A stretch of DNA of 64,000 nt from Micromonospora siamensis (GTDB lineage: Bacteria; Actinomycetota; Actinomycetes; Mycobacteriales; Micromonosporaceae), in contig NZ_LT607751.1 in assembly GCF_900090305.1 (NCBI RefSeq), positions 5,890,001 through 5,954,000 on the forward strand. Reading direction: 5' to 3'. The notes beneath the pieces were generated by a model, which had not been told where the DNA came from, made no database searches, and saw only the letters and a program-made list of their open reading frames with translations. Made by a program: the position numbers and the translations under genes. Positions 24,915-34,783 of this stretch are shown one piece after another (position 1 is the first letter of the stretch; every line of letters starts with the position of its first letter).

Positions 24915-26657
24915 TCACTGCTTGACGTACGCGTTGACGAACGACGGGTAGCCGAAGACGGAGGAGATGAAGACGCCGCCGACCTTGGAACCGTGCACCG
25001 CGTACGCCACGTCGACGTAGAGCGGCACCACCGGCGCGAACTCCTTCATGATCCGCTCGTCGAGCTTGCCCCACTCCGGGCCCTGCTCGGCCGGGGGCAG
25101 TGCCAGGATGCGGTCCATCTCGGCGTTGATCGCGTCGTCGTTGAAGAACGCGCTGTTGCTGTTGCCCTCGGGCTTGATGGTCCGGCCGTCGTAGAGCACC
25201 GGCAGGATCGACGCGCCGCTCGGCCAGTCGGCCGCCCAGTTACCGATGTAGAGGTCCCAGGGGTTGTCCTTCTTCTTGACCTCGTCGAGCTTCGCGTCGT
25301 CCGGAATGTTGCGCACGGTGATCTTGAAGCCGGCGCGCTCCAGGTTGCCCTTGAGCTGAACGGCGATCTGCTGCTCGTTGGTGTTGTCGGCGACGCCGAG
25401 CACCAGCTCGGGGGTCTGCCCACCGAGCAGCTCCTTGGCCTTCTCCGGGTTGCCGGTGGCGCCGGCAGGGTACGCGTCGTACGCCTGGTAGCCGATGGTG
25501 GACGGCGGCATCAGGGTGGTCATCGGCTGGGCCACGGTCTGCCCGCCGAGCGCCTTGATCAGGCCCTCCCGGTCGATCGCGTAGTTCAGTGCCTGGCGGA
25601 CCTTGAGGTCCTTGACCCGCTGGTTGTTGATCACGAGCTGGTTGGCGCTCGGCGTCGGGGACAGGATGGTCCGCGACTTCAGCGCCTGGTCACCGGCGAC
25701 CTTGGCGACCAGCGAGGCGGGCACGTAGTTCCAGGCCAGCGCGCTCTGGTCGGCGCCGTTGTCGGCGATCACCCGGTTGACCGCCGCGTCGGCGGTCGGG
25801 CCGAAGGTCCAGACGAACTGGTCCGGGTACTGGTGGCGTACCGGGTCGGTCTTCGGGTCCCAGTTCGGGTTGCGGTCCAGGGTGATCTGGACGCCCGCCT
25901 GGTTCTTCAGGATCTTGTAAGGCCCGGAGGAGAACGGCTTCTGGTCCAGGTTGACCCCGGTGTCCTGCTCCGGCTTCAGCGGGGCGGTGGTCGGCAGCGA
26001 GACCGCGAAGGGCAGGTCGCAGCGGGGCTTGGCGAACTCGAAGCGCAGCGTCTTGGCGTCCGGGGTGGTCAGGCCGGGCGGCAGCGACGTCTTGTTCTTC
26101 TTGAAGTCCCACTTGGTGTCGAACTGCGCGGTGTCGGCCAGCCACTCCTGGATGTAGGTGGGGCCGCTGGTGAGGTCGGGGTCGAAGGAGCGGGCGATGC
26201 CGTACGCGATCTCCTTCGAGGTGATCGGGCTGCCGTCCTCGAACTTCACCCCGTCCTTGATGGTGAATTCCCAGACCTTGCAGTCGTTGTTGACGTTCTT
26301 GCCCGGCGTCTCGGCCAGGTCGCCCACCAGGACCAGGCCACCCTTGCCGTCGTCCTTCCAGGTGGTCAGGTAGCGGGCGAAGAGCGGGCTGGCCATCAGG
26401 CCGGCGAACGAGTACGTCCGCTGGGGGTCCAGGTGGGAGATGGGGGTCTCCCGGATGATGGTGAACGTGCCGCCCTTGGTGGCGCCCTCCACCTCGGCGG
26501 CCGGCCCCTGGGAGTCCTTCGGGTCGGTCGCGATCACCCCGGTCTGCTGCCGGGTGGCGTCCACCGTGGTGCCTTCGCCGGTGTTCTCCGAACAGGCGCC
26601 GAGCGCCACAACCAGTGCGATGGCGCCGCCTGCGGCGGCCGCTGCGCGTGGTCGCAT
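24915..26657 (-). CDS. Oligopeptide ABC transporter substrate-binding lipoprotein
   Basis: A 580-residue solute-binding protein, family 5. The N-terminus has Arg residues, a hydrophobic run AAAGGAIALVVALG and the lipobox LGAC, so it is a membrane-anchored lipoprotein. Typical family segments are GGTFTIIRETPISHLDPQR, WEFTIKDGVKFEDGSPITS and VRQALNYAIDREGLIKALGG. GAGGAGG before the ATG supports the start. It is the last gene of the opp cluster, 134 nt after oppB, with its own probable promoter in the gap. It would deliver peptides to OppBC. Confidence 0.92.
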   Translation of the reverse strand: MRPRAAAAAGGAIALVVALGACSENTGEGTTVDATRQQTGVIATDPKDSQGPAAEVEGATKGGTFTIIRETPISHLDPQRTYSFAGLMASPLFARYLTTWKDDGKGGLVLVGDLAETPGKNVNNDCKVWEFTIKDGVKFEDGSPITSKEIAYGIARSFDPDLTSGPTYIQEWLADTAQFDTKWDFKKNKTSLPPGLTTPDAKTLRFEFAKPRCDLPFAVSLPTTAPLKPEQDTGVNLDQKPFSSGPYKILKNQAGVQITLDRNPNWDPKTDPVRHQYPDQFVWTFGPTADAAVNRVIADNGADQSALAWNYVPASLVAKVAGDQALKSRTILSPTPSANQLVINNQRVKDLKVRQALNYAIDREGLIKALGGQTVAQPMTTLMPPSTIGYQAYDAYPAGATGNPEKAKELLGGQTPELVLGVADNTNEQQIAVQLKGNLERAGFKITVRNIPDDAKLDEVKKKDNPWDLYIGNWAADWPSGASILPVLYDGRTIKPEGNSNSAFFNDDAINAEMDRILALPPAEQGPEWGKLDERIMKEFAPVVPLYVDVAYAVHGSKVGGVFISSVFGYPSFVNAYVKQ

Positions 26658-26725
26658 CTCCTACCTCCTCCACCCCGTTGCCGGCGGGGGTGTTCCGCCG
26701 ACGTCCCGAGGATCGTAAAGAAGAA

Positions 26726-26753
26726 AACCTACAAGTTGTGTAACAGTTGTCGA
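26726..26753 (-). promoter_or_regulatory. Probable promoter of the binding-protein gene
   Basis: On the minus strand TCGACA (five of six matches to TTGACA), a 16-nt spacer and TAGGTT, in an unusually AT-rich stretch. The element TTGTAGGTT also occurs upstream of oppD, so the two may be co-regulated. Confidence 0.45.
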
Positions 26754-26791
26754 TAAATTCCGTCGCGGCCCACGGTGGCCACCGTAGAGCG

Positions 26792-27778
26792 TCAGCGCAG
26801 GCGGACCCGCGGGTCGATCGCGGCGTAGAGCAGGTCCACCACCATGTTGGCCAGCACCACGAAGATCGCCGCGATCAGCACCGTGGCCATGATGGTCGGC
26901 AGGTCGCCGGAGCGGACCGCGTCCACGGCCAGCCGGCCCATCCCGTTCAACCCGAAGGTGGTCTCGGTGATCACCGTCCCGCCCAGCGCCCCGCCCACGT
27001 CGAGCCCGGCGATGGTCACCACCGGCGTGATCGCCGCGCGCAGCGCGTGCCGGCCGTACACCTGGGGTTTGGCCAGACCCTTGGCCCGGGCGGTCCGGAC
27101 GAAGTCCTCGGAGAGCGTCTCCAGCATCTGCGCCCGGGACAGCCGCGCGTAGATGGCGGAGAAGAGGAAGGCCAGCGCCACCCAGGCCAGCACCAGCCCG
27201 CTGGCCCACCGCAGGGGATCGTCCAGCAGGGACGTGTAGCTCGGCACCGGCAGCAACCGCAGGTTGTAGACGAAGACGATCAGCAGCACCGCGCCGACGA
27301 AGTAGAGCTGCAGCGACGCGCCGGTCAGCGAGAAGCCGATGGCGGCCCGGTCCAACCAGGTGCCGCGGCGCAGCGCGGAGACCATGCCCAGCCCCACCCC
27401 GAGCAGCAGCCAGAGGATCGCCGCGGGCACGACGATGCTCAACGTCACCGGCAGCACCCGGGCGATCGAGTCGGTGACCGCCTCGTTCGAGACGTACGAC
27501 CAGCCGAGGCAGGGGGCGTCGCACCGACCGCCCTGGGCGCTGCCCAGGTCCCGCCCGGTGACGATGCCCTTCATGTAGCCGGCGTACTGGGCGATCAGCG
27601 GATCGTTCAGGCCCAACTCCTGGCGGACCCGCTCCAGGCGTTCCGGGTTGCAGTTCTTCGGGCACATGCCGGTGACCGGGTCGCGCGGCAGGGCGAAGAA
27701 CATCAGGAAGCTGAGCACGCTGACCGCGAAGAGGGTGAGCGCCGCCGAGAGCAGCCGGCGGATGAGGAAACGCGCCAT
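26792..27778 (-). CDS. Oligopeptide ABC transporter permease, OppB/DppB type
   Basis: A 328-residue inner-membrane permease. It opens MARFLIRRLLSAALTLF, the standard OppB start, and has six hydrophobic segments. The coupling loop is EDFVRTARAKGLAKPQVYGRH (EAA motif). LGGTVITETTFGLNGMGRLA is the conserved segment after it. A Cys-containing periplasmic loop (GMCPKNCNPE and GGRCDAPCLGW) is present. It follows oppC by 9 nt in the same operon. Confidence 0.92.
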   Translation of the reverse strand: MARFLIRRLLSAALTLFAVSVLSFLMFFALPRDPVTGMCPKNCNPERLERVRQELGLNDPLIAQYAGYMKGIVTGRDLGSAQGGRCDAPCLGWSYVSNEAVTDSIARVLPVTLSIVVPAAILWLLLGVGLGMVSALRRGTWLDRAAIGFSLTGASLQLYFVGAVLLIVFVYNLRLLPVPSYTSLLDDPLRWASGLVLAWVALAFLFSAIYARLSRAQMLETLSEDFVRTARAKGLAKPQVYGRHALRAAITPVVTIAGLDVGGALGGTVITETTFGLNGMGRLAVDAVRSGDLPTIMATVLIAAIFVVLANMVVDLLYAAIDPRVRLR

Positions 27779-27787
27779 GGTGGCCCC

Positions 27788-28792
27788 CTACCTGGACGAC
27801 TTCGGGTCGAGCGCGTCGCGCAGCGCGTCGCCGAAGAGGTTGAAGGCGAGCACGAGCGCGAAGATCGTGATGCCGGGGAAGAAGACGTACGCCGGGTCGG
27901 TCTGCAGGTAGTCCAGGCTGCGGTAGATCATCCGGCCGAAGCTGGGCGTGGCGTCGGTCAACCCGACCCCGATGAACGACAGCGCCGCCTCGCTGGTGAT
28001 GTACTGCGGCACGGCCAGCGAGAACGAGACCAGGATCGGCGCCCAGACGTTCGGCAGCAGCTGGCGGAAGAGCATGTGGCCCAGCCCGGCCCCGCTGGCC
28101 CGCGCGGCGTCCACGAACTCCCGCTCGCGCAGCGCGATGACCTGGCCGCGGACCAGGCGGGCGGTGCTCGTCCAGCCGAACAGGGCGAAGATCCCGATCA
28201 GCACGCTGATCTGGAAGTACGCCGGCACCGCCTCGCGCTGGCCGTAGAAGCGCAGCGCGATGGTCGGGGTCAGCGCCAGCGCGATGATCAGGAAGGGCAT
28301 GGCCAGGGTCAGGTCGGTGATCCAGTTGATCACCGCGTCGACCCAGCCGCCGAGGTAGCCGGCGAGGGTGCCCAGCGCCACCCCGATCGCGGCGGTGATC
28401 ACCGCGGCGGCGAACGCGATGAACAGCGACGTACGCAGGCCGTGCACCATCCGGATGAAGATGTCCCGGCCCAGCCCGGGCTCCAGCCCGAACCAGTGCT
28501 CGCCGGTGATCCCGCCGGCATAGCCCAGCGGCATGCCGAAGCCGTCCAGCCGGCCCTGGAACTGCTCCTTCGGCCCCACCCCGTACACCGCCTGGATCAG
28601 CGGGACGGCCAGCGCGACCAGCACGAAGAAGACCAGCATCGCGCCGCTGACCAGGGCGGTCCGGTCGCGCTTGAGTCTCGCCCAGGCGAGCTGGCCGGGT
28701 GACCGGCCGACGAACCGCTTCGCCGGGGCCGAGCCGTCGCCGGTCGACTCGACCTCGGCCAGCGCCACACCCTCCACGGGGGACAGGCTCAC
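27788..28792 (-). CDS. Oligopeptide ABC transporter permease, OppC/DppC type
   Basis: A 334-residue permease. The N-terminal cytoplasmic region ends [20 protein letters not shown], then the first membrane helix. [20 protein letters not shown] and the EAA loop [14 protein letters not shown] are typical of OppC. The C-terminus [16 protein letters not shown] is a family hallmark. GTG start overlaps the oppF stop as GTGA, so translation is coupled. Confidence 0.92.
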   Translation of the reverse strand: MSLSPVEGVALAEVESTGDGSAPAKRFVGRSPGQLAWARLKRDRTALVSGAMLVFFVLVALAVPLIQAVYGVGPKEQFQGRLDGFGMPLGYAGGITGEHWFGLEPGLGRDIFIRMVHGLRTSLFIAFAAAVITAAIGVALGTLAGYLGGWVDAVINWITDLTLAMPFLIIALALTPTIALRFYGQREAVPAYFQISVLIGIFALFGWTSTARLVRGQVIALREREFVDAARASGAGLGHMLFRQLLPNVWAPILVSFSLAVPQYITSEAALSFIGVGLTDATPSFGRMIYRSLDYLQTDPAYVFFPGITIFALVLAFNLFGDALRDALDPKSSR

Positions 28793-29883
28793 TCCGCCAC
28801 CTCCTCGACGCCGCCGCCCACCGGCGCGGGGTCACTTTCCCGCCGGGCCGCCGGTGGACCGTTCTCCGGCTGTGCCGCCGCCGGACCGTTCTCCGGCTGT
28901 GCCGCCGCCGGGCCGCTCTCCGGGTAGTGGCAGGCGGTCGCCTGCCGGCCGCCGTCGCGCGGGACCAGCGCCGGTTCCTCGGTGGCGCAGCGCTCCGTCG
29001 CCTTCCAGCAGCGGGTCCGGAACCGGCAGCCGGACGGCGGGTCCAGCGGGGTCGGCACGTCGCCGGTGAGCCGGATCCGCCCGGCCGGACCGAGCGCGGT
29101 CACGTCCGGGATCGCCGACAGCAGGGCCCGGGTGTACGGGTGTTGCGGCCGCTCGTAGATGTCCGCCCGGTCGCCGATCTCGACGATCCGGCCCAGGTAC
29201 ATCACGGCGACCCGCTGGCAGAAGTGCCGGACCACGGCGAGGTCGTGGGCGATGAAGACGAACGCCAGGTCCAGCTCGCGTTGCAGGTCGCGCAGCAGGT
29301 TCACCACCTGCGCCTGGATCGACACGTCCAGGGCGGAGACCGGCTCGTCGGCGACGATCAGCTTCGGCCGCAGCGCCAGGGCGCGGGCGATGCCGATCCG
29401 CTGCCGCTGACCGCCGGAGAACTCGTGCGGGTAGCGGTTGTAGTGCTCCGGGTTCAGCCCGACCAGCTCCAGCAGCTCCTGCACCCGGCGCTTGACGCCA
29501 CCCGGCGGGTCGATCCCGTTGACCTGCAACGGCATGGCGACGATCCGGCCGACGGTGTGCCGGGGGTTCAGCGAGGCGTACGGGTCCTGGAAGATGATCT
29601 GGAGGTCCTGCCGCAGCGGGCGCAGCTCGCGGCGCCCGGCGTGGGTGATGTCCCGCCCGGCGAACTCGATCGTCCCCGCGGTGGGCTCCAGCAGGCGGAC
29701 CAGCATCCGCCCGGTGGTGGTCTTGCCGCAGCCGGACTCGCCGACGAGGCCCAGGGTCTCCCCCGGCCGGACGTCGAAGTCCAGGCCGTCGACCGCCCGC
29801 ACCAGGCCCGTCGTCCGGAACCCGTCCCGGACCGGGAAGTGCTTGCTCAGCCCGCGAACCCGCAGCAGCGGCTCGGTACTCAT
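28789..29883 (-). CDS. Oligopeptide ABC transporter ATP-binding protein, OppF type
   Basis: A 364-residue ATPase. Walker A is [13 protein letters not shown], the signature is [15 protein letters not shown] and Walker B is [14 protein letters not shown]. The OppF/DppF C-terminal domain has [17 protein letters not shown]. After it comes a low-complexity tail with a 9-residue tandem repeat, ENGPAAAQP, encoded by a 27-bp repeat near 28855-28915. The ATG at [16 protein letters not shown] is the family start. Its ATG overlaps the stop of a 20-codon mini-ORF that links it to oppD. Confidence 0.92.
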   Translation of the reverse strand: MSTEPLLRVRGLSKHFPVRDGFRTTGLVRAVDGLDFDVRPGETLGLVGESGCGKTTTGRMLVRLLEPTAGTIEFAGRDITHAGRRELRPLRQDLQIIFQDPYASLNPRHTVGRIVAMPLQVNGIDPPGGVKRRVQELLELVGLNPEHYNRYPHEFSGGQRQRIGIARALALRPKLIVADEPVSALDVSIQAQVVNLLRDLQRELDLAFVFIAHDLAVVRHFCQRVAVMYLGRIVEIGDRADIYERPQHPYTRALLSAIPDVTALGPAGRIRLTGDVPTPLDPPSGCRFRTRCWKATERCATEEPALVPRDGGRQATACHYPESGPAAAQPENGPAAAQPENGPPAARRESDPAPVGGGVEEVAE

Positions 29884-29942
29884 CTGTGCCCACCTTCGTT
29901 CGCGACTGCGGGACTCCGCTGCGCTGCGTTCCTCGCGCTCAC
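29880..29942 (-). repeat. Mini-ORF linker between oppD and oppF
   Basis: A 20-codon frame whose GTG start overlaps the oppD stop (GTGA) and whose TGA stop overlaps the oppF ATG (ATGA). It encodes [10 protein letters not shown] followed by [10 protein letters not shown]. Part of it, CAGTCGCGAAC, recurs after dapD at 8995-9042. It may pass ribosomes from oppD to oppF. Confidence 0.5.
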
Positions 29943-31036
29943 CGAGCGACCCCCACCTGGGCGACGTCGGACCGGTAGAGGCGGTCCCGCTCCTCGGCGG
30001 GCAGGTGGCAGGCGACCAGGTGTCCCGGCTCCCCCGCCGGGCCCAGCGCCGGGACCTCGGTGCGCGACCGGTCACCGTTGCGGCCGGCGTACCGGCAGCG
30101 GGGGTGGAAGGCACAGCCCGGGGGCAGGTTGATCAGCGACGGCGGGTTGCCGGGGATGGGCAGCAGGTCCGCCTCCGCGTCGCCGTGCAACGAGGGCACG
30201 CTGGAGAGCAACCCCCAGGTGTACGGGTGCTGCGGGCGCCGCAGCACCTGCTCCACGCTGCCGTGCTCGACCGCCCGGCCGCCGTACATGACGAGCACCT
30301 CGTCGGCGACCTGGGCGACCACGCCGAGGTCGTGGGTGATCAGGATGATCGCCGAGTGGAACTCGGCCTGGAGGTCGGCGAGCAGGTCGAGGATCTGCGC
30401 CTGCACGGTCACGTCCAGCGCGGTGGTCGGCTCGTCGGCGATCAGCAGGGCCGGGTCGTTGACCAGGGCCATGGCGATCATGGCCCGTTGCCGCATCCCG
30501 CCGGAGAACTCGTGCGGGTACTGGTCGAAGCGGCGGGCCGGCTGCGGGATGCCGACCCGCCCGAGCATGTCGACCGCCCGGTTGCGGGCCTCCCGTTTGC
30601 CGGCGCGCGGGTGGTGCACCCGGTACGCCTCGGCGATCTGTCGACCCACCGTGTAGTACGGGTGCAGCGCCGAGAGCGGGTCCTGGAAGATCATCGCCAC
30701 GTCGCGGCCGCGCAGCTTGCGTACCTCCTCCTCCGGCAGGCCGACCAGCTGGCGGCCACCGAGGGTGATCTCGCCGGTGACGGTGCCGCGGCGCGGGTCG
30801 TGCAGGCCGAGGACGGCGAGCGAGGTGACGCTCTTGCCGGAGCCGGACTCGCCGACGATGCCGAGGGTGCGGCCCCGGTCCACGCCGAACGAGATCCCGT
30901 CGACCGCGCGGACCACGCCGTCGGTGGTGTCGAAGTGGACCCGCAGGTCGCGTACGCGCAGATAGGGCTCCTCCGCCGCGCGCCGCGCCGACGGCTCGGG
31001 GCGGTCGTCCGACCGCGCCGGTTCCGGACTGTCCAC
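29939..31036 (-). CDS. Oligopeptide ABC transporter ATP-binding protein, OppD type
   Basis: A 365-residue ATPase. Walker A is [14 protein letters not shown], the signature is [15 protein letters not shown] and Walker B is [14 protein letters not shown]. The C-terminal oligopeptide-transport domain has [17 protein letters not shown]. The GTG start follows GAGGGAGG. First gene of the operon oppD-oppF-oppC-oppB, read towards lower coordinates, with the binding protein last. Together they import peptides using ATP. Confidence 0.92.
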   Translation of the reverse strand: MDSPEPARSDDRPEPSARRAAEEPYLRVRDLRVHFDTTDGVVRAVDGISFGVDRGRTLGIVGESGSGKSVTSLAVLGLHDPRRGTVTGEITLGGRQLVGLPEEEVRKLRGRDVAMIFQDPLSALHPYYTVGRQIAEAYRVHHPRAGKREARNRAVDMLGRVGIPQPARRFDQYPHEFSGGMRQRAMIAMALVNDPALLIADEPTTALDVTVQAQILDLLADLQAEFHSAIILITHDLGVVAQVADEVLVMYGGRAVEHGSVEQVLRRPQHPYTWGLLSSVPSLHGDAEADLLPIPGNPPSLINLPPGCAFHPRCRYAGRNGDRSRTEVPALGPAGEPGHLVACHLPAEERDRLYRSDVAQVGVAR

Positions 31037-31052
31037 GACCGCCTCCCTCGGG

Positions 31053-31071
31053 GTTGTAGGGAACCTACAAC
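31053..31071. promoter_or_regulatory. Inverted repeat at the oppD promoter
   Basis: GTTGTAGG-gaa-CCTACAAC, 8-bp arms. On the minus strand it contains TAGGTT, a likely -10, with TTTTCA 17 nt upstream. Operator and promoter would overlap. The same TTGTAGGTT is found before the binding-protein gene. Confidence 0.45.
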
Positions 31072-31243
31072 AATGAGCCGAAGGTGAAAATAAGCTACAC
31101 GGCAGGTGGTGTCAGCAGGGCTGAGCGTAACGACTCGACAACGTCCCCGCACCCCGCACTCGGCTCCGGCATCGCACGCGAGGTGCGACCATGGTCGCGG
31201 TGACCATCGGAGAATCTCCCGGCACACGAGGTGAGGGGTGACC

Positions 31244-31795
31244 ATGACCGCGGCGGTGTTCGACAGCCATGACGGCCCGTGGACCGAAGAGGAGTACCTC
31301 GCCCTCGGCGAGACGCCGCAACGCGTCGAACTCTTCGACGGGAGCCTGCACGTGACCCCTGCCCCCACCCCACGCCACCAGAACATCTCCGGCGAGCTGC
31401 GATCAGTGCTGCGCACGCCGGCCCGTGAGGCCGGACTGCACGTACTCGAAGGGGTGAACGTGCGGCTCAAGCCCGGCCGGATCCCCATCCCGGATCTCGT
31501 CGTCACCGGGCCGATCGACTTCGACGAACTCAACATCGAGGCCGGCGACGTGCGGCTGGTCTGCGAGATCCTCTCCCCGAGCAACTCGGCCACCGACAAG
31601 GTGCTGAAGATGCACTACTACGCCGCCGCGGGTATCGAGTGGTACCTGCTGATCGAGCAGGACAACGGCGCTCTGCACCTCTACCGCTGCAAGGACGGCC
31701 AGTACCACGAACACTCGGTGACCAGGGTCGGCGAGATCCTGGAGCTGACCGAGCCAGTGAAGGTGACGATCCGGCCGGAGGAGTTGCTGCCCTGA
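31244..31795 (+). CDS. Uma2 family (DUF820) putative endonuclease
   Basis: A 183-residue protein of the PD-(D/E)XK-like Uma2 family. The N-terminus has WTEEEYLALGETPQRVELFDG, and the core shows IPIPDLVVTG, VRLVCEILSPSNSATDK and YAAAGIEWYLLIEQD. The Asp in PDLV and Glu in CEIL are the expected metal ligands. These proteins are abundant in actinomycetes and cyanobacteria, and their role is not established. ATG is preferred over an in-frame GTG 6 nt upstream because GAGGGG is 5 nt before it, but either could serve. Confidence 0.85.
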   Translation: MTAAVFDSHDGPWTEEEYLALGETPQRVELFDGSLHVTPAPTPRHQNISGELRSVLRTPAREAGLHVLEGVNVRLKPGRIPIPDLVVTGPIDFDELNIEAGDVRLVCEILSPSNSATDKVLKMHYYAAAGIEWYLLIEQDNGALHLYRCKDGQYHEHSVTRVGEILELTEPVKVTIRPEELLP

Positions 31796-31827
31796 CGGAT
31801 GTCGGTGGGCTCGCCTAGGGTCGGTCC

Positions 31828-31911
31828 ATGAGCGAGCGCCAGCGAGCGAATCATCGATGCAGCGCGGACGTGCCTCGGGCCGGCACGGAGCGAAGCGGAG
31901 GGCCGGCATGA
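31828..31911 (+). repeat. Leaderless mini-ORF in front of tldD
   Basis: A 27-codon frame starting ATGAGCGAGCGC and encoding MSERQRANHRCSADVPRAG. TAGGGT lies 6 nt before its ATG. Its TGA overlaps the tldD ATG as ATGA. The form is like the oppD-oppF linker: a short Arg/Ser-rich ORF ending on the next start. Confidence 0.5.
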
Positions 31912-33344
31912 GCGGGTTCGACGCGGCCACCGCCGCCGTCCAGGCCGCTCTCGACGCCGGCGCGCGCTACGCGGACGCCCGGGTGATGCACCGCCGCTAC
32001 GAGTCGATGTCGGCGCGCAACGGCGCGATCGAGGAGCTGACCCAGCACGAGAGCATCGGGCTGGGGGTGCGGGCGCTGGTCGGGTCGAGCTGGGGGTTCC
32101 ACGCCGTGCCGGAGCTCTCCGACGCCGCCGCCCGCGCCGCCGGGCGGCAGGCCGCGGCGATCGCCACCGCCAGCGCCCGGGTGCCCGGCCCGCCGATCGA
32201 CCTGGTGCCGACCCGGGCGGTCACCGCGAGCTGGGCGTCGGAGTGCGCGGTCGACCCGCTCGGGGTGCCGCTGTCCGACAAGGGCGACCTGCTGGTCCGG
32301 GCCACCGCGACGATGCGCGAGCACGGCGCCGACCTGGCCGAGGGGCTCTACCAGGTCTGGGACACGGCCAAGTGGTTCGTCTCCAGCGAGGGGCACCGGA
32401 TCGACCAGCGGATCCGCGAGTGCGGCGGCGGCATCTCCGCCACCTCGATCGGCGAGCGCGAGACCCAGCGCCGGTCATATCCCAGCTATCGCGGCCAGTA
32501 CGGCACCACCGGCTGGGAGCTGGTCGACTCGCTCGACCTGACCGCGCACGCCGCCCGGATCGCCGAGGAGTCCCGGGCCCTGCTGACCGCGCCCGAATGC
32601 CCGGCCGGCGAGACGGACCTGATCCTCGGCGGCGAGCAGCTCGCCCTCCAGATCCACGAGTCGGTCGGGCACGCCATCGAGCTGGACCGGATCCTCGGCT
32701 GGGAGGCGGCCTTCGCCGGCACGTCCTGGCTGGACCTGGCCCAGCTCGGCTCGCTGCGGTACGGCTCCGAGCTGATGAACGTCACGATCGACCCGACCAT
32801 CCCGGGTGCGCTCGGCAGCTTCGGCTTCGACGACGAGGGCTCCCCCGCCGTGGCCCGGGACGCGGTCCGCGAGGGGCGGTGGGTGGGGGTGCTCGCCGGC
32901 CGGGACTCGGCCGCCGTCGCCGGCCTCGACTACGGCGGCAGCGTACGCGCCGACGGCTGGGCCCGGCTGCCGATGGTGCGGATGACCAACGTGGGCCTGG
33001 AGCCCGGCCCGCACACCCTCGACGAGATCGTCGCCGCGACCGACGACGGGGTGCTGATGGATCTCAACCGCTCCTGGTCGATCGACGACAAGCGGCTCAA
33101 CTTCCAGTTCGGCTGCGAGATCGGCTGGGAGATCAAGAACGGCCGGCGGGGGCGGATGCTGCGCAACCCGACGTACACCGGCATCGGCCCGCTCTTCTGG
33201 CGCTCGATGGACATGCTCTCCTCGGAGATCGTCCCGTGGGGCACGCCGAACTGCGGCAAGGGCCAGCCCGGCCAGATCGGGCACACCGGCCACCCGGCCG
33301 CGCCGGCCCGCTTCCGTAACGTCCGAGTGGGGGTGCGCGCGTGA
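31908..33344 (+). CDS. tldD: TldD-type metalloprotease subunit
   Basis: A 478-residue protein. The zinc motif is HESVGHAIE (HExxxH) in LALQIHESVGHAIELDRI, with the Cys ligand probably in GTPNCGKGQPGQIGHTG. The N-terminal domain is YADARVMHRRYESMSARNG. TldD and TldE together form a protease that degrades unfolded peptides and matures some modified peptides such as microcins. The ATG overlaps the stop of a mini-ORF, and the stop overlaps the tldE start, so three frames are joined end to end. Confidence 0.9.
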   Translation: MSGFDAATAAVQAALDAGARYADARVMHRRYESMSARNGAIEELTQHESIGLGVRALVGSSWGFHAVPELSDAAARAAGRQAAAIATASARVPGPPIDLVPTRAVTASWASECAVDPLGVPLSDKGDLLVRATATMREHGADLAEGLYQVWDTAKWFVSSEGHRIDQRIRECGGGISATSIGERETQRRSYPSYRGQYGTTGWELVDSLDLTAHAARIAEESRALLTAPECPAGETDLILGGEQLALQIHESVGHAIELDRILGWEAAFAGTSWLDLAQLGSLRYGSELMNVTIDPTIPGALGSFGFDDEGSPAVARDAVREGRWVGVLAGRDSAAVAGLDYGGSVRADGWARLPMVRMTNVGLEPGPHTLDEIVAATDDGVLMDLNRSWSIDDKRLNFQFGCEIGWEIKNGRRGRMLRNPTYTGIGPLFWRSMDMLSSEIVPWGTPNCGKGQPGQIGHTGHPAAPARFRNVRVGVRA

Positions 33345-34783
33345 CCGACACCGAAGCCGCGATCGCCGGCCGGGTGGTGGAGCTGGTCCGCCGCCTCGCC
33401 GGGCCGGGCGCGCAGGCCGAGGTCGGGGTGACCCGGCGGCATCTGGCGCTCACCCGGTTCGCCAACTCCTTCATCCACCAGAACGTCGACGAGGTGGCCG
33501 TGTCGGTACGGCTGCGGCTGCACGTCGACGGGCGGACGGCCACCGGCGGTGGCAGCCTGGTCGACCCGGACGGCCTGACCGCGCTGGTCGAGCGGACCCT
33601 CGCGGCGGCCCGGCTCTGCCCACCCGACGAGAGCTGGCCGGGGCTGCTCGCACCCACCCCGGTCCCCGCCGCTCCCGCCTGGGACGACGCCACCGGGCAC
33701 GCCGCCCCCGACGACCGCGCCGAGCGCGTCCGGGCTTTCGTAGCCGCGGCCGGCGGCCTGGAGACGGCCGGCTACTGCCGCACCTCCGCCACGATCGAGG
33801 CGTTCGCCAACTCGGCCGGGCACCTGGCGACCGGGCGGTCGGCCGCGGCGGCCATGGACGGCATCGCCCGGGCCGGCGGGGCGGACGGGGTGGCCCGGCT
33901 CGCCGTCGACCGGCTGGCCGACCTGGACGGCGCGGCGCTGGGCGGCCGGGCCGCCGCGAAGGCACGCGCCGCCGGCGACCCGGTCGAGCTGCCCCCGGGG
34001 CGCTACGAGGTGGTCTTCGAGCCCGCCGCCGTCGCCGACCTGCTGCAGAACCTCTCCTGGTACGGCTTCAACGGCAAGCGGTACGCCGAGCGGCAGTCCT
34101 TCGCCGAGCCGGGCACGGCACAGTTCGACCCGGCGGTGACCCTGGTCGACGATCCGCTGCACGGCTCCCACGTGCCGTTCGACTCCGAGGGCACCGCCCG
34201 CCGGGCGCTGACCCTGGTCGACGGCGGCGTCACCCGCGCCCTGGCGTACGACCGGCGCAGCGCCGCCGAGACGGGCACCGAGTCCACCGGCCACGGCATG
34301 CCCGGGGCCGCCACCTTCGGACCGGTCCCGCACAACCTGCGCCTGCTCCCGGCGCCGGACGGCGGGGCAGCGAGCGGCGGAGCAGCGGCCGGCGACCCGA
34401 GCGGCGGCGCGGCAACGAGCGGCACCGAATCGGCTGCGGTGGCCGGCGCGGTGGCCGATCCGGAAACCGCCGCGCTGGTGGCCGGGATGACGCGGGGGCT
34501 GCTGGTCAGCGACCTCTGGTACACCCGGGTGCTGGATCCGAAGAGCCTGGTGATCACCGGACTGACCCGCAACGGGGTGTGGCTGGTGGAGGACGGGGTG
34601 CCGGTGCGGGCGGTACGCGACTTCCGGTTCACCGAGGCGTACCCGCGCGCGTTGGGGCCCGGCGCGGTGCTCGCCCTGGGCACCCGGGCGGTACGCCTGC
34701 CCGACCGGGACGACGGTGTCTGGTGGGAGGCGCCACCGGTGCGGTTGGCCTCCTGGAACTTCACCGGCGGCGCCTCCGGCTGA
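33341..34783 (+). CDS. TldE/PmbA-type partner of TldD
   Basis: A 480-residue protein homologous to TldD but without the HExxxH zinc site, as expected for TldE. It shows TRFANSFIHQNVDE, GYCRTSATIEAFANSAGH and LVSDLWYTRVLDPKSLVITG. An Ala/Gly/Ser-rich insert near residues 340-370 (GGAASGGAAAGDPSGGAA) is unusual and probably a disordered loop. GTG start overlaps tldD stop as GTGA, indicating coupled synthesis of the heterodimer. Confidence 0.88.
   Translation: MTDTEAAIAGRVVELVRRLAGPGAQAEVGVTRRHLALTRFANSFIHQNVDEVAVSVRLRLHVDGRTATGGGSLVDPDGLTALVERTLAAARLCPPDESWPGLLAPTPVPAAPAWDDATGHAAPDDRAERVRAFVAAAGGLETAGYCRTSATIEAFANSAGHLATGRSAAAAMDGIARAGGADGVARLAVDRLADLDGAALGGRAAAKARAAGDPVELPPGRYEVVFEPAAVADLLQNLSWYGFNGKRYAERQSFAEPGTAQFDPAVTLVDDPLHGSHVPFDSEGTARRALTLVDGGVTRALAYDRRSAAETGTESTGHGMPGAATFGPVPHNLRLLPAPDGGAASGGAAAGDPSGGAATSGTESAAVAGAVADPETAALVAGMTRGLLVSDLWYTRVLDPKSLVITGLTRNGVWLVEDGVPVRAVRDFRFTEAYPRALGPGAVLALGTRAVRLPDRDDGVWWEAPPVRLASWNFTGGASG

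Noticed and set aside
28851..28920. Tandem 27-bp repeats considered as a CRISPR-like or regulatory array
   Set aside because: There are only two to three units, in frame inside oppF and encoding ENGPAAAQP. This is a protein repeat.
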